Shown in pieces: positions 35,425 to 45,506 of a stretch of DNA of 64,000 nucleotides. Within the stretch, counting starts at the first letter, position 1. Each line of letters opens with the position of its first letter. This DNA is from Centrapalus pauciflorus. Lineage: Eukaryota > Streptophyta > Magnoliopsida > Asterales > Asteraceae. A model generated the notes under the pieces. It saw only the letters and a program-made list of their open reading frames with translations. It ran no database searches and was not told the origin of the DNA. Location: NCBI GenBank assembly GCA_020465985.1, contig JAANYP010004638.1:99190-163189 (forward strand), given 5' to 3'. The position numbers and the translations under genes were made by a program.

Positions 35425-36830
35425 GGACTTGTTAATTCCCAAGTCTAGGAGGTAGAAGATACATCTTGGTAATGGTTGATGAGTTCTCCAGGTACGCATG
35501 GAGGTATTTATGAAGACCAAAGGAGAGGCTGCTAGGAGATTATTGGATTTACTAAAAAGATGGAGGTTCTTAACTCTTCCCAAGTCAAGCAGCTCAGAAA
35601 TGATCATGATACTGAATTAAAAAACTATACACTTGAAGACTATTGTAAAGAGAAAGGGATCTCACAGAACTTCTCAGTTGTCACAACTCCATAACAAAAT
35701 GGAGTTGTTGAGAGAAGGAATAGAACCCTCATTGAAGCTGCTAGAACAATGTTGTGTACATCAGGTCTACCTTCATTATTTTGGGCTTAAGCTGTCATCA
35801 CCGCTTGCTTCACTCAAAATAGATCATTAGTGGTGAAAAGGTTCAACAAGACTTCCTATGAACTACTCAAAGGGAGGAAGCCTAATATAAGCTTTTTCCA
35901 TGTGTTTGGATGCTCCTGTTTCATTCTGAATCAAAGGGATCAGCTTGCAAGTTTGAACCTAAGGCTGACGAAGGTGTGTTTGTTGGATATTCTGCAATTT
36001 TCAAAGCCTACAGAGTATACAACCTTCTAAGAAAAGGTAGTTTTTGAATCTATCAATGTTACCATTGAATAATCTGCAAATTTCACTTCAAGTCACTCCA
36101 GAATCAGTTTCTAGAGATTTCAACTTTGATGACCTTCTACATCCTAAGGCTAATGACTTAAAAGCTTCAACTTCATCTAGAGTGGAACCTGTTTCTACAG
36201 ATGGACATGATGATGATTATATCATACCTCCCAGTGTGAATGAATGTGTTGAATTAATCATTATCCAATGCCCATCACCAATTAATGCTGATTATCTTGA
36301 ATCCTCAAATGATGTGTTAAATACGAGTGATATTTCATCAACAATTGAACAGGCTAAATGTGTCAATTTGTCTGGTGATCAAGGAGTATGTTCTACAAGG
36401 TCTATTGATGTTAATACTGGTGATCAAGATCAATCTTCATTAAAACTTAATCCTAAGTGGATCAAGTGTCATCCAAATGAAGCAAATAATTGGTGACATT
36501 AATAAAGGTGTGCAGACAAGGACAAACACAGTTGGAAACTTTTGTATGTTCTCAAGTTTTGTGTCACTGATGAAGCCCATGAAAATTGATGATGCTTTGA
36601 AAGATGCTAATTGGATCACTGTCATGCAAGAAGAACTTAATCAGTTTGAGAGAAACAAAGTATGAAAAGTGGTCCCTTTGCCTAGAGCAAAAACTATAAT
36701 TGGCACAAATTGGGTGTTCAGGAATAAGATGGATGAGCAAGACCATGTTATTAGAAACTAGGCAAGACTGGTTGCTCAAGGGTATAGGTAAGAAGAAGGT
36801 GTAGACTATGATGAAACATGTGTAAACTGC
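35425..36830 (+). pseudogene. outer Sirevirus-like copia, integrase to RT start (part 2)
   Basis: It continues the sequence broken at 12303. Integrase runs from the VDEFS segment and RNDHDTE-type segment to the KGISQNFSVVTTP...NGVVERRNRTLIEAARTMLC block (about 35640-35770), then SYELLKGRKPNISFFHVFGCSCFILNQRDQL (about 35848-35950). An acidic linker follows to about 36500. RT starts with DANWITVMQEELNQFERNKV and TIIGTNWVFRNKMDEQDHVI, and stops at EEGVDYDETC (about 36826). The rest of RT and RNase H is deleted. Several in-frame stops are present. Confidence 0.88.
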
Positions 36831-37250
36831 TCATTTCTTGGTAAATAGCTTTGATGTAGCATTGTTTTTACCAGTTCTGCACTTAGTCATTTCATAGCAA
36901 TGGGACAGGTTTGACATGTAACAAATTTCTAATTAGTATTAAATAGTCAAACTTGTCATGATGTTCTAATATAAAACCTGTTCAATCTAAAACCTGTCAT
37001 GTATCACTACAAGTGTTGTAACCTGTTCCTTTCATGAACAGGTTTCATAATGAACGTTGTTAAGTACAACTCAACACGTTTCATAAACAAGTTACACGTT
37101 GAACAGTTTTGATAGTAACGCATCACAACAGCTTTGAACATCAGCTTGCAATTAACAATTCTTTACTCTTAAGATATCTAAATTATGTTTTTATTTTAAT
37201 TTAATTACCTTTGGATAATGTTTTTTATATGTGTTTAAGAGATAAGCAAA
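36831..37250 (+). other. outer copia 3' spacer after the pol deletion
   Basis: Contains AACCTGTTC and GAACAGGTTT phrases (36960-37060), as at 18565-18870 between pol and the extra ORF of the inner Sirevirus. It therefore looks like the corresponding spacer, joined to RT by deletion. The element's 3' LTR is not identified. Confidence 0.5.
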
Positions 37251-37700
37251 CATGAATAGTGGGTCTGACAAACTGCACTTTTCAACTTCCTCTTCTCTAT
37301 GTTGCGAGTCCTCTCCCTCGTCTCTCTATCGGCTCTATCATCTCCTGTCGATTAAAAAAGTAATGTATTATTTAGGCTTTAATGTTATTTGTACTGCGTC
37401 GATCGAGTCCCAAGTTTTAGAGTTTCAATTTTGTGTCAATTGATTGATTAAACTTACGGGGTCATTGCTCTTGATTTAAACACTAAAACTATCTCCTCAA
37501 ATTTGCTTAAGAATCATATGAGTAGTGTGCGTTGACACCGTGACAAATTCTGGAAGTGGTTTTGTTTGGTTTGTTCAGACTCGTTGTCGAAGGTTGAACA
37601 AGACTCAAAGTTTTTCTATTTGGCCTGTACTCAAGCTTAGACCCAAAAACTAATGTTTTGTGGTTCTTTGTATATAGTCAAATGGTTGTTCTCTGTTTAT
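37251..37700. other. unassigned intergenic DNA
   Basis: No supported gene or repeat. A 63-codon frame at 37252 has no recognisable features. Confidence 0.4.
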
Positions 37701-37710
37701 GCGAAGGTTT

Positions 37711-38370
37711 GAACCCCGAGACTTGGTCTGAAAAGGGACAACATACACAAAATGTTTAGTGTTTAACTGCTTACTGGTTGAACCCCGAGACTTCGTTTCG
37801 GGGTGGTCTTAAAAACGGGCCAAATGTGAGAAAAGTTAAATGTTGCGATTATTGATTGGACCCCGAGATGGTCTCAAAGGAGCTGTGTTTCATCTTGTTG
37901 TTATACTTAGGTGCTGTCTGTTTTTTAAGAGGTTGGTGTCTGCGGTCTGCGGACTTAGCTGTAGAAATCTGCGGTCAGAAGAGATGGCCTAAAGGTCTGC
38001 AGACGCGGGAAGACGTCCGCAGACGATGTGGCAGACTCAGGCAGACGCAAAAAAACAAACGTACTTTCATATAAAACGTCTTCCCGTGTCTTCGAGTTCG
38101 CAGATATAAGAGGTTCAAAGATCTTATAAGAAAAAACAAACAAGGCCTTAGTGTTGTGCCTACTGGATTGAACCCCGAGACTAAGTCTCAGAGTGGTCTC
38201 AAAAAATCTAAGAGATGAACTGTTGTTGGATAAGTGCTTGGGCTAACTACTTGGAACCCGAGACTAAGTCTCGGGGTAGTCACAAGGATATTTAAACTTC
38301 ATGATGTAATTGTGTTCGATACTCAAATGTTTTTTCTCACTGTTTGGACCCCGAGACTAACTCTCGGGGT
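37711..38370. repeat. array of CCCCGAGACT / AGTCTCGGGG palindromes
   Basis: Six copies begin at about 37714, 37783, 37860, 38173, 38257 and 38349, each preceded by a TTGAA- or TTGGA-like phrase. The best copies form 8-10-bp stems with 1-5-base loops. Spacing is about 70-95 bp except where a MITE splits the array. A decayed seventh unit lies near 38468. Confidence 0.85.
37911..38146. mobile_element. MITE inside the palindrome array
   Basis: CTTAG flanks both sides (37906-37910, 38147-38151). The ends GTGCTGTCTGTTTTTT and, inverted, GCCTTGTTTGTTTTTT form imperfect terminal repeats. The interior has repeated CTGCGG/CTGCAGAC phrases. Non-coding; superfamily uncertain. Confidence 0.65.
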
Positions 38371-38903
38371 AGGGACAATGTTTCTGTACTAAGGGTAGTC
38401 ATGCATGTGATTTTAATACTCTTGTGTTATAAGGCTTGCATGTGATTCTTGTTTCTGTGCTAAGTGATTCAAACTCGAGAATTAGCATTGGGTGGTTGTT
38501 CATATCTTTAGATGCTTAGTTCATGTGTTTAAATGTTCATATGGGCATACATATTGGTGTTGGTAAGGTTTATTTGTGTGTTGGTTTATATTTTGCTCAT
38601 CATAAGTCTAAGACTTAAGATTAACAGACTTACCTTACACTTGATGAATTACATAGATCTTAGTCATTGGTTCAGGAACATGTGTGAATCAGTTTGCTTT
38701 AACATTGGATTCTTAATGATTGACTTTGATGTTCTTTTATTAATGTGTTCTCACATTAATGAAAGATTACCTGATGCTAAACAAAGCACGTTGCTTCTAT
38801 CCAGTTCCTTATCTAATGACTCAGTATCTATAATCTTTCCACTGATCCGTAATCTAGCATCTTGCACATTTTACATGTTTCAATGGCGTCTTCAACAAGC
38901 TAA
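38371..38903. other. unassigned DNA with one doubtful 136-codon frame
   Basis: A plus-strand frame (38533-38943) reads a hydrophobic start (MFIWAYILVLVRFICVLVY) and runs into a MITE at its 3' end. No known family or regular codon signal was recognised; it is probably a chance frame. Confidence 0.3.
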
Positions 38904-39198
38904 GTTGTGTTTGGTAGAGAAATTTGAAAGAAAAGAGAAATAAGGTTAAAATCAATGGTTTATTTAGATCATGATTTGAAAATACAATAACCATATGGTT
39001 GTCGTAATTCTCTTTCCCCAATTTTAGCTTTTACTTAATTTTCTCTATCATTGCTAGAGAAATGAAAGAATTGATTTTTAACCATACATTGATACAATTT
39101 GAGAATTAGTAAGGAATTTATATATATACAATTCAAGTCTCCTAACTAATAATTTGTATTCATTTTCTTTCTTTTCGATTCTCTCTACCAAACACAAC
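38904..39198. mobile_element. hAT-like MITE with about 30-bp terminal inverted repeats
   Basis: The left end GTTGTGTTTGGTAGAGA and the right end TCTCTACCAAACACAAC are inverted copies, extending into matching A/G-rich stretches. It is 295 bp and non-coding. The target duplication is unclear. Confidence 0.75.
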
Positions 39199-39358
39199 CA
39201 TATGATTTTGAATTGGAATTAGAATTTCTCTTATGTCCGGTTTGTATAAAAAATAAAAAGCATGACTTAGTTTCATTTAACATTAGTTTATTTATTCGTT
39301 ATACGGATTTGTTTCAATAATAATTGTTTTAATAAATTATATATTTTAAAATAATTGT

Positions 39359-41311
39359 TGTAACACCCTCAAACTCATCCACAATGCCACATAAATACCA
39401 CATCAGCAATGATATAATATAATAATCCCTACGCTATTCCCAATACACACATGCAGCAACCCGATAATTTTAAAACTTTAATTACATAATTAAGTCACGG
39501 AATTCTCTGATCAAACTACACAATATCCAAATTACACACGAACATTCCCCAAGAATATAATTACCTCTAACACAGGTAACTAACTCCTCGAACGATGTCA
39601 CAGTAACCCTATTTGGGTACAGCAGGCCTACTAGATCTCTGATCACCTGAGACACACACACAACAACACACACATTGGGTCAGCTAACGCTGGTGAGAAT
39701 GCAAGGGTTAATGTACGATTATAAAGCTCAATAAATAAATAGCTCGATAATAAAACGTTCAGCGTTCTCTACTGAACAAGTATATGAGATCCCACAAGAT
39801 AGCTCAATAAATACTCAACTCGCGTGGATAGGTCCACGTACCAAAATCCCTAGACCGCACAAAGCAGTCGTCAGGAACTCAAAAGGGAATTGGGAGCGAC
39901 CCAACCCCTGCCCAGCCGTACGGTTTAGTAATCTCGAAAGCTCAAGTGTCTCAAATCTCATATCTCAAAACACAGTTCTCAATAAAACACAGTAATACAA
40001 GCATGATAATATCCCAATAAAAACTTGTAAGAAAACTCATGATATCTCGTAAAAAGCTCAGTAAAATATCATGCGAGTATTAGTAAAATAATCGTACAAG
40101 TATCTCAAGAAAAACATGCAAACTCACCTGCCCTGAAGTCAAACTACTCAAGTCTCGGTTCTCTGCCCGTCCTCAACCCTACCAACTCGAGACCCTGGAA
40201 TCACAACACAATGACTCTATATCACAATCATAATCACAACTCAATATCTCAATCACAACCCGAGAGTTTTATACACGACTCCCCAATACTCAACATCTAC
40301 ATACACAATACTCGAATAAACTCACACAAACTCAGATACTCAACCACCAACCCACACAACCCGAATACTCAAACACAAGATCCCAACTAACCCACACAAC
40401 TCGAACACTCAAACACGAGATCCCAACCAACTCACACAATCCCAGATACCCAAAAGACGCATTCTCAATATCACAATCTCAACCCAACAGCTTTATATAC
40501 AATTCTCAACAACTCACGAGACCCTAAAGACCCATACACAAGACTCACAGAACTCGAAAACCCGACCTAAACCCCTAGCCGCATCGCGGTCGCGGTCGCG
40601 CTGACCATCTCGGTCGCGGCCGCGCTCCAGACAAACCGCCTGCGATCACTTAAGAACATCGCGGCCCGCGATCCCATGATCACGGCCGCGCTCACGGACG
40701 AACAGAACCAGAACACTCTGTTTCGCTTAAAACCAGGGGAATCACTCCCCAATCTCGATAAAACTCAATATAACGTCTCGAATTTACTCATAACATACAT
40801 ATAGCTTAATTCACAACCTCAAAACAACTACCAACATAAATTTCCATGAATCTGAGACTAAACTTACCAAAACTTACAAGGAAAGAAGTTGATAACGAAT
40901 TTGGAGCTTCAATCACCACTTAGAGCCTCAATCTTTGCTTGTTGCAGCCTCTGGAAGCCAACACCCACACACACACACACTCAGTTCTCTGATTTTGAAA
41001 TGGAGTAAATGGAAGCAAGCAACCATATAGCTCAACATTATATACGTTTTCTCTTTAACTCGGCTCGATACCCAATATCCGAACCCGCTATCCCAAAATA
41101 CAAACTTCATATCACCGGTTCTCAATTTAATTAATAATTCTTAATATTATAATCTCTTATTAAAACCTTAACTCTGTCGCCCGGTTAGCCCAAAAATCTT
41201 ATCACGTGATACTTCCACGTATAACTCAATAATTGGCCCAACTCAATTATAATAATATAATCAGCCCAATCACATAATTCCACGTCCGCGTCCCAAAAGT
41301 GGGATGTTACA
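39359..41311 (-). mobile_element. solo LTR (1.95 kb), minus strand
   Basis: ATTGT flanks both sides (39354-39358, 41312-41316). The plus strand runs from TGTAACACCC to GTGGGATGTTACA. On the minus strand it starts TGTAACATCCC, and a donor-like TTTGGTAAGTTTAG lies near 40862-40875. A GC-rich array (40565-40700) and a pyrimidine-rich TGTGTGTCTCAG acceptor-like site (about 39650) follow. No coding sequence or second LTR. Confidence 0.88.
40565..40700. repeat. GC-rich CGCGGTCGCG array inside the solo LTR
   Basis: Repeated ATCGCGGTCGCGG, CGGCCGCGCT and CGGCCCGCGATC phrases in an otherwise AT-rich LTR. Many are self-complementary and all are CpG-dense. Confidence 0.85.
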
Positions 41312-41485
41312 ATTGTAGAATTCAATAATAAACGGTACAAAACTTTGAAATATTATAAAAAAGATATGACTCAATATTAATTTAAAATATTATAGATTTA
41401 TTATATACATATAATAATGAATAGGACATCATAGTAAAATCCCTAGCTCTATTATAATCAATACACATAATTAAGATATAATAAA

Positions 41486-41844
41486 GGGATACTTGCGCAA
41501 AAAACCCTCAAGTTGTCAGTTTTTTGTGATTAAAACACCAAATCATTTTTCTTTGCATTGAAAACCTCGAACTAACTAAAAATCAGTAAATCAAGGTTTT
41601 ATCAATGGGTTACCGGTTGAAATCGGTTGCCAAGTATTACACATCATTTAAACCCCCGTTGATAATTTTAATTGTACTTTTTAAACGGGATTACATCATC
41701 AACAAGAGTTTAATAATGTGTAATACTTGACAACCAGTTTCAACAATTAAAATTTATTCCATATAGGTTATTTACCCATCCACGTAGGATTATAACCGGT
41801 TACTCATTGATAAAACCTTGAGGGTTTTTTGTGCAATTATCCCT
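41486..41844. mobile_element. palindromic MITE (Mutator-like), about 360 bp
   Basis: ATAATAAA flanks both sides (41478-41485, 41845-41852). The terminal repeats share GCAAAAAACCCTCAAG after GGGATACTT/GGGATAATT. Internal arms also pair, for example ATCAATGGGTTACCGGTT near 41602 with AACCGGTTACTCATTGAT near 41796, and GTAATACTTG with CAAGTATTAC. The whole element can therefore fold into one long hairpin. Confidence 0.85.
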
Positions 41845-42073
41845 ATAATAAATGATTAACTTTATTAATAATTAATATCAGCCTTTAGAAATCGAAATTT
41901 TCATTGTTGTATATTATCATTCAAAGAAGATTCTATTAGTCTATAATTATTAACAGAATCTTTATAATATAGTAATTATAACTAATTTATTTAAACAAAT
42001 ATTATAAATTATACGTATCAAAGGCCACATTATATGATAACTTAATAAAGTGTACATCATTTTAAATTTACGT

Positions 42074-42286
42074 AGAGGATGTTTGGATTTGTGTTTAAAA
42101 AAGTGTTGTAGCGTTTTGGAAACTAATAATCAGATATAGCTATAACAAAAACTGCTGCAGAAAATATAGTGTTTGGTTTAACTTCTGCTGTTTGCTATCA
42201 TAATTATCAAATAATCAGCTTTTAAAATGTTTGGATTTGCGGTTTTACTTTTAATCAATTACTAAGTAGTAATCCATGAGAATGAC
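42074..42286. mobile_element. partial hAT-like MITE copy
   Basis: Repeats the left half of the adjacent MITE: TGTTTGGATTTG, TGTTGTAGCGTTTTGGAAACTAATAATCA-type and GCTTCTGCTGTTTGCTATCATAAT-type phrases occur in both in the same order. Its right end is missing. Confidence 0.7.
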
Positions 42287-42660
42287 AGGGTGTTTGGATT
42301 TGCGTTTGAAAAAATGTTGTAGCGTTTTGGAAACTAATAATCAAATAATAGTTGTAACAAAAAGCGCTGCAGGATATGTAGTATTTGGTTTAGCTTCTGC
42401 TGTTTGCTATCATAATCATCAAATAATCAGTTTATAAAGTGTTTGATATTGCGTTTTTACTTGTAAAATGACCAAATAATCACTTATTAAGCAAATAAGC
42501 TACATTTTTTAACTTATGAAAAAATGTGGTAAGATTAACGCTAAACGCAAATAATCACTTATTAGCGTATGCAATCCAAACACTTTAAACTAATTATTTG
42601 CGTTATTGTAACGTAATAAACTGATAATCTGGTTCATAACGCAAAACCAAACACAGCTCT
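42287..42660. mobile_element. hAT-like MITE just upstream of the zinc-finger gene
   Basis: The left end AGGGTGTTTGGATTTGCG and the right end CGCAAAACCAAACACAGCTCT are inverted partners. It ends about 170 bp before the ATG at 42832, so it borders or forms part of the promoter. Confidence 0.75.
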
Positions 42661-42717
42661 AAATAACAGCGATGAATGTCCAACAATTATTGGTTACACA
42701 ACTGACAACCCCTTCAA

Positions 42718-42728
42718 TTTAGGGTTTT
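42718..42728 (-). promoter_or_regulatory. telo-box, inverted
   Basis: TTTAGGGTTTT is the inverse of the AAACCCTAA telo-box found in leaders and promoters of plant growth and translation genes. It lies 104 bp before the start codon. Confidence 0.5.
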
Positions 42729-42800
42729 CTTTAAAGGCCTCTGTGATTTCTTAGGATTCTCCCAATTTGATCGTTTTTATCCTCTTCCTAATCATCGATC

Positions 42801-42810
42801 AAAACCCTAA
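42801..42810 (+). promoter_or_regulatory. telo-box in leader
   Basis: AAAACCCTAA lies 22 bp before the start codon, after a CT-rich leader. Plant leaders with this motif are common in housekeeping genes. Confidence 0.5.
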
Positions 42811-42831
42811 CATTCGTACAATCAGATCGTG

Positions 42832-43152
42832 ATGACTGGAAAAGCGAAGCCGAAGAAGCACACAGCGAAGGAAATCGCGGCGAAGGTGGACGCCGCCACC
42901 ACCAACAGAGGCGGTGGCAAGGCCGGAGTTGCTGATCGTACCGGCCAGGACAAAGGTGGTCACGCTAAGTACGAATGCCCTCACTGCAAAATTACCGCAC
43001 CGGACGTTAAAACTATGCAGATTCATCATGATGCCAGGCATCCTAAGATTCCTTTTGATGAATCTAAGATCAGTAATCTCCATGCCATACTTACACCTGC
43101 TGCGGATTCATCGAAACCTCGCCCTGGTGTTCGTGGAAGTCTCAAGAAGTGA
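42832..43152 (+). CDS. small C2H2 zinc-finger protein (ZNF706/SERF-like)
   Basis: An intronless 106-residue frame begins at ATG 42832 (MTGKAKPKKHTAKEIAAK); the GTG just before is not a plausible plant start. The N-terminal 46 residues are basic and low-complexity (KPKKH, NRGGGK), like the 4F5/SERF part of small zinc-finger proteins. One zinc finger follows: C49, C52, H65 and H70 in YECPHCKITAPDVKTMQIHHDARHP, with the family's HPK turn. The tail ends SKPRPGVRGSLKK. Animal ZNF706 has the same arrangement and plants carry short homologues. The biochemical role is not settled; a nucleic-acid or proteostasis role is only inferred from relatives. The coding sequence is clearly richer in GC than its surroundings. 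It is the only intact host gene in the window, with hAT MITEs ending 171 bp upstream and a TTA repeat just downstream. Confidence 0.9.
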   Translation: MTGKAKPKKHTAKEIAAKVDAATTNRGGGKAGVADRTGQDKGGHAKYECPHCKITAPDVKTMQIHHDARHPKIPFDESKISNLHAILTPAADSSKPRPGVRGSLKK

Positions 43153-43175
43153 ATTTCTTGATTATTATTAATGTT

Positions 43176-43176
43176 A

Positions 43177-43246
<70 letters not shown>
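43176..43246. repeat. (TTA)n microsatellite in the 3' flank
   Basis: About 23 near-perfect TTA units starting within 30 bp after the stop codon, so probably inside the 3' UTR. The opposite strand reads as an Asn run, which is an artefact. Confidence 0.95.
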
Positions 43247-43249
43247 CCA

Positions 43250-45500
43250 CGGTTATAGCTTTACTATGATAAATTGATCACTTTTGATGGTGTTTTCATG
43301 CGTGTTAGATTAATATTTAAGTTCTAATGCTCTGTCAAATGCATTTGTCCCATGGATTCTGTATAATTCTTGTCTTCCTGTGCTCTAGTTGGATAAAACG
43401 CCAGACAATTGTCATAAATTTTGAGAATAAATTGAGTGATTGACCACTTCTGATATTGCTTTCAAATTCGTTGGATTTAAATCAAATTCTAATCCTTTGT
43501 CAAATGCATGATAAGTTGATGATACTGTATAATTTTGTTGGCTTTGTGCTATAATTGGAAAATAGGCCCTTTTAGTATGAACAATTTAAAATATACATGA
43601 AGTTTTCATCAAAACTACGAAAATTATCATAAATATTGAAAATAATTTACACAATGCCCAGAAAATGTGTTTATCAAACATAGGTACATGCAATTTAGAC
43701 AAATATGATGATATTTGTGGTTGTCTGATTGGTGTATAGCTTTCTAATCATGCTTCTTTCCCTATTTCCTGTTTTGATCTGTATGTTTTTTAACTGCCAA
43801 CTCATATGGTTGTCGTAAGCTTGTTTGTGTATACCTATTTAGCATGTGTTTATGGTATTAACCCATACGTGGAAAGTGTATGATTTGCTGTGTTTAGTGT
43901 ATACTTATTTGTATCTTCTATTGCTTTTGAATATGTAGTTATGTCCCTCACAGAAAGATATGCTTTTTGTCTCATATTGTACTCCGGTGGTGATTATTGA
44001 AGGTTATGCGTTTTTCTGTCAGATTGTATGCCATCTGCTAGATTTGTTTGTGGGTCTTACGTTTTCTGTATGAATGTATGAATGCAAACTTAAAAGTTAG
44101 ATACAGGGACTCCTTGTTAGGCACTTACTCTTTCTTGGTTTCTGTTTGTAGCTTCAAGTCACCTTTAGTCCTATACATATATGCATCTAAGTTATTGCCT
44201 AGAAACTTACGTTAGACTAATCAACGAAGATTTTGCCTTGTCATCTTCATGAGGCAAATCTTTGGTAGTGTTTGCTTAACTTTTCATAAACAATTCTGGT
44301 GTCAAGTAGTTGAACAAAAGGTGTTCTTTGTTTACCTCTTAATGATTCTATAGGAGATTCATTTTATCTTTAAACGAACCTTTTTAATCTTCCATTTAGA
44401 AGAAAACAAATAAGGGTTTATAAGCATATTGCAGGGTACTCTTTCTTTCTTTTTTTTTTTATTTTGTTTTGTTTTTTTGGGGAGGGGGGAGGGGTTATGT
44501 GACTAAGGTGTAGCAAAGTGTTTGTGTGGGCTAAAAAGGATTTGTTTTTATAAAGCCAAGTGCAGCCATTACATTGAGTGGCTGTTTATTATCGGTTTGT
44601 GCTGAAGTTCTGTTGGCAGAATGTTTCCTCATTTCAGGATAGGCTTGTAGGTTGTTATCAACAGAGAATCAATAGGAGATATGATTGTTCGGGTTATTAG
44701 GGCGAGGATGACAATCACGAATACCAAAAAATTGTTGCAAATTTAGACGATTTCTTGGTTTTACATCTCTTTTATGTATCACACCGTTTGGTTATTGTAA
44801 CAGAACCTCTAAAAATATGATGATATTGTGCAAAGATCGAGTCTGGTCTAACTCCTAACCTATTTGTATGTAATAAATGTACAAATGGTTTGTTATAACT
44901 GATGCACATGTTTCAGTAGGAACTGTATTCTGTAGCTGTGAAACTTTAAATTTTGTTTTTGTGTTAGCACATTAAATCGACTATTTCTTATCTATGGAAT
45001 GTTTTGCTAAATGTTGCAAGCCCTGCATGTGAAACTTATTAGTATGCAGAGCAGAGTTTCTGAAAGTGTTTAAACTGTTATTTCCCTTGATCATTGGAGC
45101 ACATGACTTGAAGTTGTAAGGATGATGATCATGATGGTGTTACGTTCTAAATTATTGATTGTCTTATATAGGGGCGAAAAGGTTTCTGAGAAGTGAAGGG
45201 GAGCAGTGATGCCAACAAGAAACGGTGGCTCGGGATGCTGTCATGGTGGTCTGATAAGTATTTGTGGGTGTGTTATAAAATGTGTTGTAGTTTAATGTCT
45301 GAAATTCTTGCATGTTTTATATACGAATTACGAAAGGATCCGGATCTTCAAATATTATATTGTATACGAAGGAGGATCTTATAAATTAAAAGGGTTTTAC
45401 CCCCTTTTTTCGGCAGGCTATGTGTGGTAAGTAATAACGAACATACATGAAGAGAAGACAAAAGAACGGTAAATGGGTATTTATCACTTGTATCAAGTTT
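43250..45500. other. intergenic or 3' UTR DNA, T-rich
   Basis: No ORF or repeat of note except a T/G-rich run (44440-44495). The T-rich composition resembles plant 3' flank or intron. A GAG-rich segment after TTATATAG near 45170 could be a distant exon, but nothing supports it. Confidence 0.4.
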
Positions 45501-45506
45501 CATGAT

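Noticed and set aside
38533..38943. 136-codon plus-strand frame with a hydrophobic start, possible membrane protein
   Set aside because: No recognised family, irregular composition, and it runs into the terminal repeat of a MITE at its end.
42799..43250. Minus-strand frames across the zinc-finger gene, including an Asn run
   Set aside because: They are shadows of the real gene and of the TTA repeat.
45170..45384. Possible distant exon of the zinc-finger gene (frame MKGSSDANKKRWLGML)
   Set aside because: The zinc-finger frame already ends with a proper stop, no matching donor was found, and the segment has no known motif.
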